Below are positions 1 through 12,329 of a stretch of 64,000 nucleotides of DNA, one piece after another. The DNA comes from Papilionanthe hookeriana x Papilionanthe teres. Its lineage: Eukaryota > Streptophyta > Magnoliopsida > Asparagales > Orchidaceae. Within the stretch, counting starts at the first letter, position 1. The number at the start of each line of letters is the position of its first letter. The notes below the pieces were generated by a model that worked only from the letters and a program-made list of their open reading frames with translations, searched no databases and was not told the origin of the DNA. Both the position numbers and the translations under genes were made by a program. The DNA lies in the NCBI GenBank assembly GCA_022702705.1, contig CM040421.1, forward strand, positions 75,262,121-75,326,120. The letters are read 5' to 3'.

Positions 1-539
1 AAAGACATAATTGAAATCTTACTTTGCTTTGGAGTCAAGTTTTTGGCACCATTGTAAAACAAAAAATTTAAACAAAAAAATTATTGGATTAAACTCTTTT
101 ATATTGTAATCAGGGATCACACATTCCTTAAATAGCTAAACCATATGGATCCTTTCCAAAACCAATCAGCAAGCCAATTTAATACCTTGATGAACTGATC
201 ACTAGACCACTTGACTTGTAGCCACCCTCCCATGGCCTGACCAGCAGGCTTACTCACCAAAAGAGCTTAAATCGAGAGCCACTTCCTCCCCATCATACCC
301 GAACTCACCTCATCCTGGTTGTCCAGCTCTAATTGGTCACTACAACTTTTCAGCACTCTACCTATGCAGCTTAGCGCACTCATTGCCAAGCCCTGAGCTC
401 AGCGCAATTGTCATGGCCATAAATAGAGCTCTCCAAGACCAAAGGAGGAGTTGTTAAAATTTCTTAGGGAGTCCCTATCCAATTGCTTCCAGAGCTTCTC
501 CAATCATCTGATTGAGGCTTCCCCTCTCAAACGGAGGTG

Positions 540-950
540 AAGGAATGAGAAGAAATGTCATGTACGCTTTAATTTTATTGCACTGCGATTTACTTGCATT
601 TACTTTCGCGTACTTATTCTGCTCTTGAAATTGCAAGTTAAACAACAAGATCACCTTGCATGTCAAAACTAAATCTTTTAAGATAGTCGCAAAATTAAAA
701 CCAAAAATTAAATTTAAAATAAAACAAAAACAAAATTCACCGCCACAACTATCGAATTATAAAAAGCCTCATTATTTAATCACAAGCAAAAAAAAATAAC
801 AATTGCAACTAAATTAAAACATCTCTTTGAATGATCGGGAATCCCTCAGCGGAGGCAAACTACGGCTCATAACTAGATTTTCCACGGTCCGAATGAAAGT
901 ACTGAATTCATTTAGTTAAATTTGGTAAATCTAGCCATAGTAATTTTCTT
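540..950 (+). repeat. Diverged Ogre-type LTR fragment
   Basis: By eye this stretch aligns, with many mismatches, to the U5-side part of the OGRE LTR family in the same orientation as OGRE-2. Anchors are a GTACGCTTT run followed by a purine/T-rich tract near 573, the block AAAATTCACCGCCACAAC near 735, and the block TTCCACGGTCnnAATGAAAGT near 880-900. The OGRE-1 3' LTR carries the reverse complements near 20960, 20805 and 20655. It is far more diverged than the three other OGRE LTR copies here, so it is an older relic. Flanks 1-539 could be the rest of the same LTR but I could not align them with confidence. Confidence 0.5.
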
Positions 951-3818
951 TAAAACAATTTATTAATAACAACACAAAGACTAATAGGATAAATATCTTA
1001 TATATTAGTCAGACTATCCTTTTCAAAATTAAAATAATAGAAGTAAGAGAAAATTTTCATAAGTATATTGCCACCAAATTACTCTGCTACCACATTACAA
1101 CGATCAAACTGAATAATATCCCAACGAGGCTAAAATACAGCCACAATAATATATTCATACTTGTACCAAATCAAGTATCAATACTGATGATAAGATGGTT
1201 GATTTTAACAATACTAAGAGGATTTACCAAAATTAAATTATCAGCCTCGAAAAAATGATCATAGATGATAAAAATATTTTTAAAAAGTTCAACTTGCAAT
1301 CTCTTTAATAAAATAGTTTAAAAAGGGAATACATAGTTGAGTGCTAAATTACAAATTACTAGAATCCCTAATATTTGTAATTATATTTGTAAACCATTTC
1401 ATTTAACTACTTAATAAAGATATTTACTATTAATATCACCACACTATAGTTTTTCAATACCATCCTTTTGTCTCCAAAATTTTTCCTCATAAATTTGAAG
1501 GAGAAGATAATCTCTCACATAATTAAAAGATTATTTTTATTTGCCATGTTTCTTGAATCTATGAAAGCCTTTCAAGAAAAGAAATATACATCACACTATC
1601 CCTCAAATTTCAAAACAAATTGGCAAAAAGTTTTAATTCTAAGATTTCAGAACAAATATAAATTTTTTTTATCATCAGCTAAGATATATATAAGATAGAG
1701 CCAATAAAAGATTTTTCCCTATTAGACTTAACTACATCAAAATATCCTTCTATAGAACCCACATTTTTTGAAATCTATAAGGAAAGGACCTTCGAAAGAA
1801 AAATTTAGTAATAAAATCTAAAAGTGAAGCATAATTAACTGAATCTTTACTAAAAAGTTCAATCGTAGTGCATTCAATAAAATTAAGCTAAGAGACAAGC
1901 CATAAGACACTTTCTAGTATTTACAAAATTCTTACTCCCAATAAATGTTTTACTATAAAATCTAGAATCAATGGATCACAATCCATAATTATTTTAATAA
2001 ACTTCTCCATAAAAAAATTTTTAGAGGTTTCTCCACTCATTTAACATAAAAAATAATAGAAATCATTAGCAATTAACTAAGGTAATTAAATTAGAGAAGA
2101 AATGGAAACAAGATTATCCTATAAATTCTCCTGACCAAACTGTTACTATTAGCATCAATAAATTTTTAAAAAAAACCATTAAGAAAATTAAAATAGAATG
2201 GTTGATAAAATAATTATGAATAATAATTAATATAATTATTCTAATAAAACCAGGTTCTATTACTATAATTAAAGCAACCATTTGTAAATCATAATTAAAA
2301 TACTAACAATAAAAATTTTGAACTATCAACCATTCGCTCCAATAAAACAATATTTTTAAAATATATGAACTTTTTAATAATTTAATTCCTTTTTTCTTGA
2401 ATAATGATTATCTAAAACTCTCACAGTCCAAACTATGAGTTTAGAAATTATGATTAGAAGAAATAATTTTATAGTTGTTAGTACTATAAGTAGAATCAAC
2501 TAAACATTTTTAAGGCTTAGCATCCTTTTTTATTTAACAATTTTAAAGTCAGAATCGACAAACAAAAATCTCTATTTGATTTTATTTAAGAATCAACGAA
2601 ACATACACCTAATAATATTTAGAGACATCAATATCTACATTTGAAGACCTTAAGGGATCTAACATTTTATTCATGTTTTGAATGATTTAAAAAACAAACA
2701 AAATGCTAACCAAAATTATCTTTTACATATAAGACATTTTTAGCAAATATAGCATTACTACAATTTATAATCATCCTTAGAACATCAATGGTTATATTAG
2801 GATTAGAAACAAGACACTATCTGCTCCCTTGATAAAATTAAAATCCTAATCCTAATTTTATCCATCGCTTAAGATATCATAGACCAATTAGTTTGAGATT
2901 CATAAAAGGTTTCCTAAAATCATCAATTGAATGCCCACCACAAATAAATTTATCTAAAACAGCTAATTTAAAATGAGCAACTAGGGCAATATTTTCCTCA
3001 TCAGTTTTACAAATCACAATTTTACCATTTAGTTGGCATGTTAATTAAGAGTGGTCGAACACTGGATTGAAATATTTCTCTAAAATAAATCCTTATAGAA
3101 TTTTTTAGGGCCGTAAAAATTGCATTTGATTTTATACCAAATAGACGAGACCAATCCAACAAATTATTACCCCTATGAGCTATATTTCTCTATAGAATTG
3201 CAAGACAAACAATTTCTTGACCAATCTCAATACTTAGACTTGGCCACAAACACAAGATGAGTGGGAAACAAAAATGAAAATAAAGAAAAGGAATGGGAGC
3301 ACCATTAAAAACCAATTAACAAGCCTTCCAATTGAATCAAATAATAAATGAGAAAAGGAATATAAGTCTTCAGAGACATCTCATAGCTAGTTCCCATTAT
3401 CAATCTTGTGTGATTTATCCTCTAGTAAGCCAAGCCAATTCTTATGTAAAATGGACTAGTATGAAGCTAATTTAAATTTTTAAGAGGGCTTAAGAAGAGT
3501 AATAATTTTTTATTCTAATTTAACTACTTCTTTAAGGATAATTTAAATATACATATGTATACAAAGATTTTTTGTCATTGGTTATATTGATTGTTTTTAT
3601 TTGTAATAATATAGTCAAAATATTTTGCAAACTATATATTTATGAAGTAAAGTATTACATGATATCTAACCTATGCTTGATCCTAATTTTAAATTATACC
3701 ACTTCTTTATTTGAAGAAGCCTTGGGCTTAAAAATTAAACTTTTCAAAGTTTTGTATCATTATCTGAGATGTGGCAAGAAGCTCATTCTTCTTTGCTTTT
3801 TTTCATTTGGCTATAACT
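951..3818. other. AT-rich stretch without recognisable gene
   Basis: No ORF longer than about 90 codons and no recognisable domain over most of this 2.9 kb. Base composition is strongly AT-rich with many short homopolymers. One short minus-strand stretch near 2870-3050 reads as a possible LINE ORF1-like fragment (see findings), and a 10-bp inverted repeat (TTAGGATTAG at 2797 and CTAATCCTAA at 2846) is present. It is probably decayed transposon DNA. Confidence 0.4.
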
Positions 3819-4230
3819 TAGAGTCTAGGTTTTGGTGTTAAGTGTTATTTTGTGAGGGATTCTTCTTAAAAGAGTTATAAGAGGAGAGGGAAAGGGTGAG
3901 ATTGCTTCTTCCCTAACATTCCAAGAGAGAATTGTTTGTTGCTATGAAGAGAGAAGGAGATCCAAGGAAACTTCAAATTATTTGCTTGGTGAAGAAATTA
4001 AAATAAGTTATATTTACTTCTTATTGTTTGTATGACGTTGCTTTAATATATATAATCCTTTTCTTGTCATATCTTCCCAATGAATTCTGAGCATATTTCT
4101 TTGTCTTTCTCCTTTCAATGATAATGGTGATGTGATAGTTTAGATTGGATGTGTCTTATAAAAGATAAGGAATTGTGATGATTTTCCACTTCCTTCTTCA
4201 TTTATTTTTTGATATGGCTAATTGATTTTC
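3819..4230 (+). repeat. Athila-like LTR fragment (direct repeat of 6087-6502)
   Basis: About 410 bp here match 6087-6502 in the same orientation at roughly 85-90% by eye. Shared blocks include GAGTCTAGGnTTTGGTGTTA at the left edge, a GAGAAGGAGATCCAAGG block, and a TTTTCCACTTC block near the right edge. The second copy lies inside a longer LTR, so this copy is the middle part of a truncated LTR. Its left junction with 3818 and right junction with the env-like remnant near 4262 are not LTR ends, which implies deletion or recombination rather than an intact element. Confidence 0.6.
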
Positions 4231-4261
4231 AAATTATTTTGCATCTAAAACCTGTCATTAC

Positions 4262-4798
4262 TTTATTTCTGCAGGACTACTACATACCTATCATCATAGT
4301 GAAGTTTCTAGAGATAGAATGCTTTTGAATTTTTGTATTCAAAATATGAGAGTAATTGATATTGGAAGAGTTATTTATAATAGCATTTTGACCATTGCTA
4401 AGGGAGAAACTACTGGAGGATTGGGACATCCTGCCCTGATTTATACCTTGTCTATACAATCAGGAGTTGAGGTTGATAGTAGTGAAGAGTTGGTCCGTCC
4501 TTTAAAGCCCATTATTAAAGCTAACATTCACACTTATGAGTCTAATGTAGGATGGAGATCTGGAGCTAAGAGTAGTGAGATTTCCTCTGTTAGTCACGAA
4601 ATACCTTCTACCTCTGGGACTCATACAATTTATAATGTTATGGAGCAATTGATGATTCAATAAGATGATATTACAAGGCTTCATATCAGGATTGATTGTT
4701 TGGAAGCAAGAAATAGCATCAATGATGATTATTAGATGAGAATAGTGGATTATGATATTGCTTATCATGTAGCTCAGATGAGTTTTATGAGGGGATAA
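4262..4798 (+). pseudogene. Athila-like env-position ORF remnant
   Basis: Reading from about 4274, with the first ATG at 4319, the frame is open to a TAA at 4661 (114 codons). It continues in the same frame after the stop with a coiled-coil-like tail. The segment CIQNMRVIDIGRVIYNSIL and the following GGLGHPALIY block correspond to the protein found downstream of integrase in Athila elements. The same region occurs, more broken, in ATH-1 near 11300-11400. The role of this third ORF is not established; it occupies the retroviral env position but I see no signal peptide or transmembrane segment here. It is N-terminally truncated and fused to LTR sequence at its 5' side, so it is a pseudogene. 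Confidence 0.6.
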
Positions 4799-5252
4799 AT
4801 AGGTGTGATATTTCTACTTGCCACCACTACTATACATACCAGCTTGACGAAGGAGTAGAAGAAGGAAAAGATTATGATTGGTAGTTTAGTATTCTTTAGT
4901 TTGTTATTGTTATGTTGATTTTCATGTTAGTTAATTATTTTTTGTGTAGTAGTTATGTGTAGTGATTGTATTTTAAATTTGGTTAAGTTATATTAAAGCT
5001 TCTGTAGTTTGTCACACTTGTAGTGAAAATGTAATGAATGTTGTTTAAATTGTTTCATGTGGTATTATAATTTTCTTTACACTGCAAATCTCTGATATAT
5101 ATGTGAATAATTCTTCTAACCATTTTATGTCTATAGTTAATTTTTTATTTAATAACTGCATACTTCAGAAGAATCAAAAGCCTGACACAAAAAGGTTAGT
5201 TTACTTTTTGTTTTCTCTCACATTTGGTAATTTGTTATACACTGAAAAAGTT
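4799..5252 (+). other. 3' noncoding region of Athila-like remnant
   Basis: AT-rich noncoding DNA between the env-like remnant and the polypurine tract. I see no ORF or structured RNA. Its position matches the 3' untranslated region that precedes the polypurine tract in Athila elements. Confidence 0.4.
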
Positions 5253-5272
5253 AAGTTTGGGGAGGAAAAAAA
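5253..5272 (+). promoter_or_regulatory. Polypurine tract before plus-strand LTR
   Basis: The block AAGTTTGGGGAGGAAAAAAA is a plus-strand purine-rich tract. It corresponds to the AAGTTTGGGGGAT tracts that abut the 3' LTRs of ATH-1 (complement at 9331) and ATH-3 (complement at 54851). It primes plus-strand DNA synthesis and marks the left edge of the LTR that follows. Confidence 0.6.
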
Positions 5273-7277
5273 TTAACTTTTATTTGTTCCAGTCAAAATA
5301 TATGTTCAAAAATATTTTAAAATGACTTAAAGTAATTGAGCTTAACTTTAAATAACTAAATTTTTTATTTTATTTAAATATCATAGTAGATTTGAATGAA
5401 GGTTTTTAGTAATCTAAGTTAACTTATGGGTTAAGATGTTTAGTATAAGAGGATTAGATTATAGTTAACTATTTAAAGTAAAGAAATTTGTATTTTTGAA
5501 ATATTAAGAGTCATAGAGGTTTATGTGAGGAGAAAGGATTGTGACTCTATGATGAATCATTAAAAAGCTAATATATGTATAAAGTTAAGAAATGTTTCAA
5601 GTTCCAACTTTAGGAAGAGGAAGGTGAAGTTCAAAATTATTAAAGGTTATCTAGATATAGTAATTCTCACATGAAAAGAGAAAAAGTAAAAAAAAAGAGA
5701 AAGATAGGATTAAAAAGCAATCCTAAAAAGAAAAAAAAAGAAAAATAAAAATATATATGAGGAGAAACTTGTGGAGGGCACCGACGGCACCCAAACTGGC
5801 ACCCAAACTGGCACCAACAACACGTTTTTCTATAGAGTTCAAAAATAAATGTCTGGATGGGGTGCCGACGGTGCCCTATTGCCCACCACAACATCGAATA
5901 TCATTTCAAGCTAGATTCAATGTATTTAGACGCTTTTTGGAGGGATACTTGAGGCAACTTTTGGGAAATTCATTCCTGAACGAATTTAACTTCTTTTAGA
6001 CGTCAGAAATCAATGTGAGTAAACTATGTTTGTGTTTCTGTAAGTGAAGGAAAGTGTGTGTGAGTGAAGAGAAAGTCTTTAGAGAGAGTTTAGAGTCTAG
6101 GGTTTGGTGTTAAGTGTTGATTGTGAGGAATTCTTCTCAAAAGAGTTATAAGAGGAGAGGGAAAGTGAGAGATTGCTTCTTTCCTACAATTCCAAGAGAG
6201 AATTGTGTGTTGTTGTGAAGAGAGAAGGAGATCCAAGGGAACTTCTAAGGATTTGCTTGGGGATGAAATTAGGATAATTTCTATTTACTTCTAATTGTTT
6301 GTATAACCTTGCTTTTATATATATAATCTTTGTTTTGTCAAATCTTCCCCATGAATTCTGAGTATATTTCTTTGTCTTTCTCCTTACAATGATAATGGTG
6401 ATGTGATAATTTAGATTGGATGTGCCATATAAAAGATAAGAAATTGTGATAATTTTCCACTTCGTTCTTCATTTACTATTCGATCTGGCCAATTGATTTT
6501 AAAGATGTGTTGTGAAATATATGATCTGAAAGGGCTATGCTTTCTACAACAAAAGTGGAGATTACATTCAAACTCCATGGATGGTGAAGTTCATGGGTGT
6601 TAGGTGCAATTAAATAGGAAAATATGTTATTAGGCGTAGAATTTGAGATTTTAGGGTGACAGACTAAAATCCTCAATTTTGTCCTAGTGTTTTGAATCTA
6701 AAGTGAGAGTTAGCCTTCAAGGGAAGGGAAGTGGGAGCTCTGGAGTGAGAGCCAGTATCCTCTTAGCCTAACCACGGATTTAGGGACTAAAACTAAGATT
6801 AGCCAATGTACTTTATAGCACAAGGAAGAGGGTAAAGAATATGTATGCTCCAATGTGGCATACCAGATTACACTAATCTTTATCATTCACTCGCCATAAA
6901 ATCATTGTAAGGGGAGGACATTTTCTCTAAATTTGAACATTACATTACAAAAACTAATTATTGTAGTAATTACTTTAATTTGAAGCTTAAAAAATAATTT
7001 AGTGATTTTAAAATCTCTAACATCGTTAAACTGTAGCATTTTTGGTAATACATTAAGTGCTTTGCAACTTGAATATTGGATTTCTGTGCTACGCTTTAAG
7101 GTTTGCTTCCTCCCTGTGGGATCGATAACCAGGACTCCGCTAGAGCCTTGTATTACTTGAATGATATATATATTTGTGTATAGATCGGCTGCTACGTTCT
7201 TAAACTGATTATATTATGTGGCTGAATTGAAAATTTTTGCAAAAATTTATTACTTCGTATTTGCAGCCGCCGCATCA
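5273..7277 (+). repeat. ATH-2 LTR, plus orientation
   Basis: This LTR is identified by alignment in reverse complement to the ATH-3 LTR. The blocks around 5930-5980 match 54310-54360, those around 6560-6600 match 53660-53720, and the TCCCTGTGGGATCGAT block near 7114 matches the complement of 53115-53140. It ends in CATCA at 7277, followed at once by a degenerate primer-binding site. The left edge is uncertain by about 15 bp because no clear TG start follows the polypurine tract. A GC-rich inverted patch with GGCACC/GGTGCC motifs lies at 5776-5875. The LTR is bordered by a polypurine tract on the left and a primer site on the right. Confidence 0.6.
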
Positions 7278-7284
7278 TGTTTTT

Positions 7285-7303
7285 TGCGCTGTTGCCATAG
7301 AGG
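7285..7303 (+). promoter_or_regulatory. Degenerate primer-binding site of ATH-2
   Basis: TGCGCTGTTGCCATAGAGG, 7 nt after the LTR end, resembles the tRNA-Asp-type primer site of Athila elements (TGGCGCCGTTGCCGGGGA) and the better preserved site of ATH-1. Several mismatches indicate decay. Confidence 0.5.
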
Positions 7304-7455
7304 CAATGATAAATTAGTAGTAACTGAAAACATTTAATTTGTATTTGTTAATGCATAGTTTCAGATCTGAAGTTTTAATACCTTACGTTTCAGAGTTAGA
7401 ACGTACCTTCAAAAATAACAAAAAGAACTTAAAATTTTGAGTAAAAAGACAAAAA

Positions 7456-7561
7456 ATCTCGATAATCAAAGACATGAAAATGTACACCAACCTAAACCTT
7501 TAAGAGATTATGCAAACTCTACAGCAGATGAAATTCATTTAACTATTCAAAATTTTGATGG
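7456..7561 (+). pseudogene. ATH-2 gag, N-terminal fragment
   Basis: The plus frame starting near 7456 gives a peptide containing PLRDYANSTADEIHLTIQ. This parallels SLRDYANPTVDELHGSIQ near the N-terminus of the ATH-1 gag on the minus strand (18700-18760). Gag forms the virus-like particle shell. The reading frame is cut at 7561 by the ATH-1 insertion and resumes at 48425. I see no in-frame ATG at the position used by ATH-1, so the start codon appears lost. Confidence 0.6.
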
Positions 7562-9330
7562 TGATCCCCGACAAATATATGTGCTTACGATTTAGATATG
7601 AAAATTATGATTTTATAATATGGGATGCTACGCAAGTATATGTATCGTTTATCAAGTAATATAGGACTTTCTGATTAAGCCCCGAGATATTGAACCCACA
7701 GGGAAATGTAAAAAATTTTTAAATTAATAAGAAAATTACATTTTTACTTTTTAAATGACTTTTGAAAGTATGTTTTGGTTTGTAAAGTTTGAAAGTTGTT
7801 TTTGGTATTTTTGATAAAAAGCGAAGCAGGAAATGAAAATTATCAGAACTTTAAAACACAATATAAAACACTAGGAAAGAAAATATCTTTTTCTTTATCT
7901 TATAAAGCAGTGATAATTATGAAAGTATTGTTGTGGAAGTATTTAAATGTGTTGTGACAAATAGGAGCAAATTTATTCTTTACCCTTACTTGGTTCTATA
8001 AAGAACATTGGTTAATTTAAAATTTTAAAATGTTGAAAATGGTTAAGCGGGGAAGATACCAGCTCTTACTCTAGAGTTCCCTCGATTCCCTCCACCCTGG
8101 GGCTAGCTTCTCATAACAAAATTTAAAATATCAAACCAAATTATGGGGCTTTAGCCTTTCACTCTAAAGTCCTCTAATTTTACTCCCTATTAAAAAAATA
8201 CCTCCTAATATAATTGCATTCAATTATATGGACTACAATTCTCACCCATATAATTGCATATGATTTTTACCAACTGTTGTTTGAGATAATATCTCTTTGG
8301 ATCTTACATAATCTCACAAAAAACTTTAACATCTTAACTGGCCAAATTAAGAAGTAAATTAAGTTCACGGAATTAAATCTTCACAACTTATTCCAACTTT
8401 AAACACTTATACATTCCACGACAATCCTACATAATTTAATTACTTCTTCATTTAAGAAACAAAAAGATAAAGAAACTACTCAAAACTCATGGAGAAAACA
8501 CAAGCACACATTGATTTGAAAATAGAGATCATATTGAAAACACAACAAGTTTTAATTAAAAACTACACATAAAAATTGAAGTAGACACTTATGTGAAAAT
8601 CCTCTCCACAAGACTCTAGAAGTTCCTTTGAAACTTGACTTTCCACTAAAACACTCCTCAGAGTGGTCGCCCAACTCTGATGACTCAAAAATAGACTTCA
8701 AACATCAGTAAAAACTAAATAAAAGGAAGGAAGAAAATTCGTCAGAAGGCTTCACTCCAACCCCTTTCTCCTTTCTTACTCTCTACTCCTACTCCTACTG
8801 ATTTCTCTCCCTTACACACTCTCCCAACTCTGTAATAACTCTTAAAAGAAATTCTCTTTCTTCAAGACTCTCCTTCTTTATTTTTTAAAGACTCTCATGC
8901 AAATTACATGACATAATTTTAATAATAATCCAAAAGGTTCATTGGTGTCTCTTTAAATTGTGTCCCGATTCTATGTATCCACCAAACCTTTCATCCCTTG
9001 GATCACCTATACCGCCAAAAGGAAGTTAAGGAGGTTACCATCAAAAGTTGCCTCAAACACCCCTTGGAAATGGTGCCAAATTTGATTAAATTTGATTTTT
9101 ATAACTGTGGCGCCTAAGCGCCGACCAGGCGGCGCTTAGCCGCCAGTGAATAATTTTTCATTTTTTTCATTTTTTTGCTCCAAATTTGATCCAATTTTGC
9201 TCCTTTCATCATAATCACTCATTTTCATCATACCTGCAAGAAAAACACAAAATACCTTCCATTAAAGTGCAATATCATCAATAATAGGAAAACAATGTGC
9301 CTAAAAACACTATATATTTTAGGTGTATCA
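7562..9330 (-). repeat. ATH-1 3' LTR
   Basis: This 1,769-bp LTR aligns over its full length with the split right LTR. A hand comparison of the first 175 bp shows about 12 differences. It ends AGGTGTATCA at 9330, followed by the complement of the polypurine tract. In the sense direction it begins TGATACACC. A GC-rich palindromic island lies near its sense start (9109-9148). Confidence 0.85.
9109..9148. repeat. GC-rich palindromic module, LTR copy
   Basis: A 40-bp island starting GGCGCCTAAGCGCC and ending GGCGGCGCTTAGCCGCCAGTG, with nested inverted repeats built on GGCGC and CTTAG/CTAAG words. It stands out in an AT-rich LTR. A near-identical module lies at 13413-13452, an expanded one at 12330-12412, and a decayed one in the other LTR near 48215-48254. 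It could fold into a hairpin in DNA or RNA; function unknown. Confidence 0.75.
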
Positions 9331-9345
9331 AAATCCCCCAAACTT
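9331..9345 (-). promoter_or_regulatory. ATH-1 polypurine tract
   Basis: On the minus strand AAGTTTGGGGGATTT directly abuts the 3' LTR start (TGATACACC). It is the expected primer for plus-strand DNA synthesis and agrees with the equivalent tracts of ATH-2 and ATH-3. Confidence 0.75.
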
Positions 9346-10835
9346 AAAATGTTACTTGTCCTCAAGTGACTCTTAATCACATAGAAAAATTTAGCATGCA
9401 AATTATGTAATGAGTTTCTTATGAAAGGTAACAAAATTTTGTTCTAGAAATGGAATAGTCCAATTTAGAAAAAATTTCAGTAATTAAGACCAACTTAAAG
9501 TTTAGAAAGTTCTTTAGTAAAGGATAATGCAAAATATAGGTTTCTATCTAATTCAGAAATACTTGTAGATTCTTCAAAATATAGAATTCACACACTTATT
9601 TTTCTCACATTAAAATCTTTATTTGAAAATAATTTTACTTACTATATTATAACCTTAAGCTTTAGATTATCTCAGAACTTATATCTTATACTTTAGGTAT
9701 GGAACCAATTTTTTATTAGGCCCTTAAATCCTCAAGCTTCTCCTCCTTTTTCACATACTTTATTTTGTAAGGTAAGGATTACTGTATCTGGATAGGCCTT
9801 TAATGATTTTGAAATCCACCCTTTCATTTAAAATAAAGGTCTGGTATACATCATTCACTTAAAAATCATAATAATAATATTTGAAAATTACTCCTCAATA
9901 AAAGAATTTTAAGCTTTGAAGAATAAAAGTCAATTCTTTTATTTATTAAAAAATACAACATTTCTTACTAAAGATAGTTGAACTATATTTAACACTTCTT
10001 TACTAAGAAAATTTTAACTTTAAAATTTTCATCATTACTATAAATTTTAACTAAATTCTCTTATTCATTTCTATATTCAAAATTTTGTTACCCTAATATA
10101 ACTTCAAATACATAATTGTTTTCAATCAAAAATCAAATTAATTTTAAGTATTCTTAAGAACAAATAAAATTTTAGGTTTTTGAAAAATTTTCTGTTTTTA
10201 AAATTCCACCCCCCCCAGAATTTATTTTTTAGTTAGGATAAAACATTTAAGCATAAAAATTGATGCATGGGTGAGAATTAAAAATTAACATAACATGCTT
10301 GCAGAAATCTTAATATCCTAATATGCAAGTACAATAATTTAAAAACATGAGTAAAAAGAAATCAAATTCAATTTTTTTTTTCAAAATTTTTATAAAAAGA
10401 AAAGTAAAAATTTCAAAAGACTTCCATAGTAGTGGAGGTTTTCAAAGCAAATACACACCAACTGAAGAATAACTGAAATCACACCAATACTAGACAACAA
10501 ATGGTAGTTGTAGATTTTGAAAAGTTTTAAACATGTAGTTTTTAAATAATAGTTTTTAATAGTGTTCCATTTTCTCTTAACAGTTTTGGAATTAAAGTAC
10601 ACACTATAAAAACTCTGACACGACATACACATTAAAACATTTACTACTACACATATATCACACAAAGCAACATATAAAATATCAATCCAACAAAGATACA
10701 TCTGAATATGCATAAAAAATAGTCCAACTATAATCAGCATACTACCAGAGTTCACACCACAAACACAACATCAAAATAAAACACAAGACACAACACACAT
10801 CAGTACATCAATAGAAACTCAGCATAAAAAATCTA
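9346..10835 (-). other. ATH-1 3' noncoding region
   Basis: A 1.5-kb AT-rich region between the env-like ORF and the polypurine tract. A 121-codon minus-strand open frame (10390-10755) is rich in hydrophobic residues but has no recognised motif; in such AT-rich DNA it may be chance. A C9 homopolymer lies near 10208. Otherwise I see nothing. Confidence 0.4.
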
Positions 10836-11949
10836 CTAATCATCCTCATCCTCATAATCATCTTGCTCGTTCCAATCTCTGGATGACACATAAGGTATAT
10901 AGAATGGATGAGGGGGCATCTCAGCACTCAGATCACCTCTAATCGATCTATCCAAATAATGCTGATAATTCTCCTCATATTCATCATGTTTTACAATATA
11001 TCTTTCCATATTATCCGTCTTACCATCCATGTCTCTAACATGCTCATGAGTAAGACTCACCTTCTTCAAAATCTTTCCTAACAAACCAGTCTGTGAATCA
11101 CTAGATGATGAAGCTCGCGAAGTAGTAGCACGGAAAGTAGAAGCAAATCCTCCTCTCCGCCAAACTCTAAATGTACAGTGTAAGCTCCAACGTTTACACT
11201 GGAGTTTGGTTTCAAAGGCTGAAGAATCTCTTCCTAAGTTTCAAGTTTCACACCAGACCACTCACATAATGAATGAATGAAGGAAGGAAATCACATACAT
11301 GCAGTAGTGGTAGATCTGGCACAATTCAAAATATAATCATAAATGATTGCTCTAATATCTATAGGCTTCTCTTGTTGAATGCAATAGTTCAACACAGCTC
11401 TCTCCCTTATAACTTCAATAGTATGACTTGAAGGCAACAGCTTAGATGAGATAAAATAATGTCATGCTTTAAAAGTAGCATTTAACTTAGAGGCCTGAAA
11501 AATTGACTCTTCTATCATTAATTATCTTCTATAATCCTCTTCCATCAGTCAGAAATGTCATTATCTCATCTAACTCTCCCTCAGTAAGATGATAGTTAGA
11601 ATAAAAACCAAGCATATCAGGAGGCAGTCGATAAAAAGTATTGGTTACTGCAGGTGAAAAATCAACTTCTTGCCTCCTCACCATCACCAAGTTCTCTTCT
11701 GCTGCAGGTAAGTTCGTATAAAACTCTCTGACCATAGAAACAATAACAGCAGAGAAGCAACAGTAATTCTCCCAATTCCTTCTAGAAATCATCTCTTCAA
11801 TAACTTTTTTCTGGCTTACTGAACACACGCTCAGGAATCAATTTACGTGACTGTAGTGTGTCGACGTATCGTTCCTCAGCCCTTGCACTAACAAACTTGT
11901 CAGAATCAAATCTTGTCATTTCTCTCTCGCGCTTTGACTTTGGAGCCAT
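10836..11949 (-). pseudogene. ATH-1 env-position ORF, frameshifted
   Basis: The ATG at 11949 begins MAPKSKREREMTRFDSDKF, a basic N-terminus typical of the ORF found after integrase in Athila elements. The frame shifts near 11810, continues to a stop at 11529, and is then broken again. The middle part (near 11300-11400) matches the plus-strand remnant at 4262-4798. The C-terminal 82 codons (11084-10836) are open and end in an acidic run EQDDYEDEDD. No clear signal peptide or membrane anchor is visible, so an envelope role is positional inference only. A GC-rich hairpin module lies about 380 bp upstream. At least two frameshifts and several stops make it non-functional. Confidence 0.6.
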
Positions 11950-12329
11950 CTCTATAAATTCATGAAAAAATTTCACCATAAATTCCAAAATCAAACTAAA
12001 CTTGCTAAATTAACTTCCAAAAGTAATTTCCACTAAATACAAGAAATTTCTCATCCATTTCCTCAAATTTTCACCATGAATAGTGATTTTGGGATTTTCC
12101 AAAATAAACTCAAAATACATGGTGAAAATCAAAAAATTGTATTTAGGAGTAGTGCTCTTACCTCAAGGAATCCAAATCTAACAATTTTTGTTGAGATCGA
12201 CTTTCAAATGATCCAATATATTGATGCCCTAGGCTCCTTTTTTGCAAAAATCAGAGGTTGAAGACGATAGGGGTAGTTAAAAATGGCGATCATCGAGTTT
12301 TAACTGCTAAAAATCAATTTTTGCGAACA
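11950..12329. other. Leader between GC module and env-position ORF
   Basis: AT-rich noncoding DNA upstream, in the sense direction, of the ATG at 11949. The plus-strand open frame here (12076-12261) is antisense and has no recognised features. I see no clear splice acceptor. Confidence 0.35.

Noticed and set aside
7557..7561. Target duplication for ATH-1
   Set aside because: GATGG on the left does not match TGTAG on the right (48425-48429). It may have mutated, but I cannot support one.
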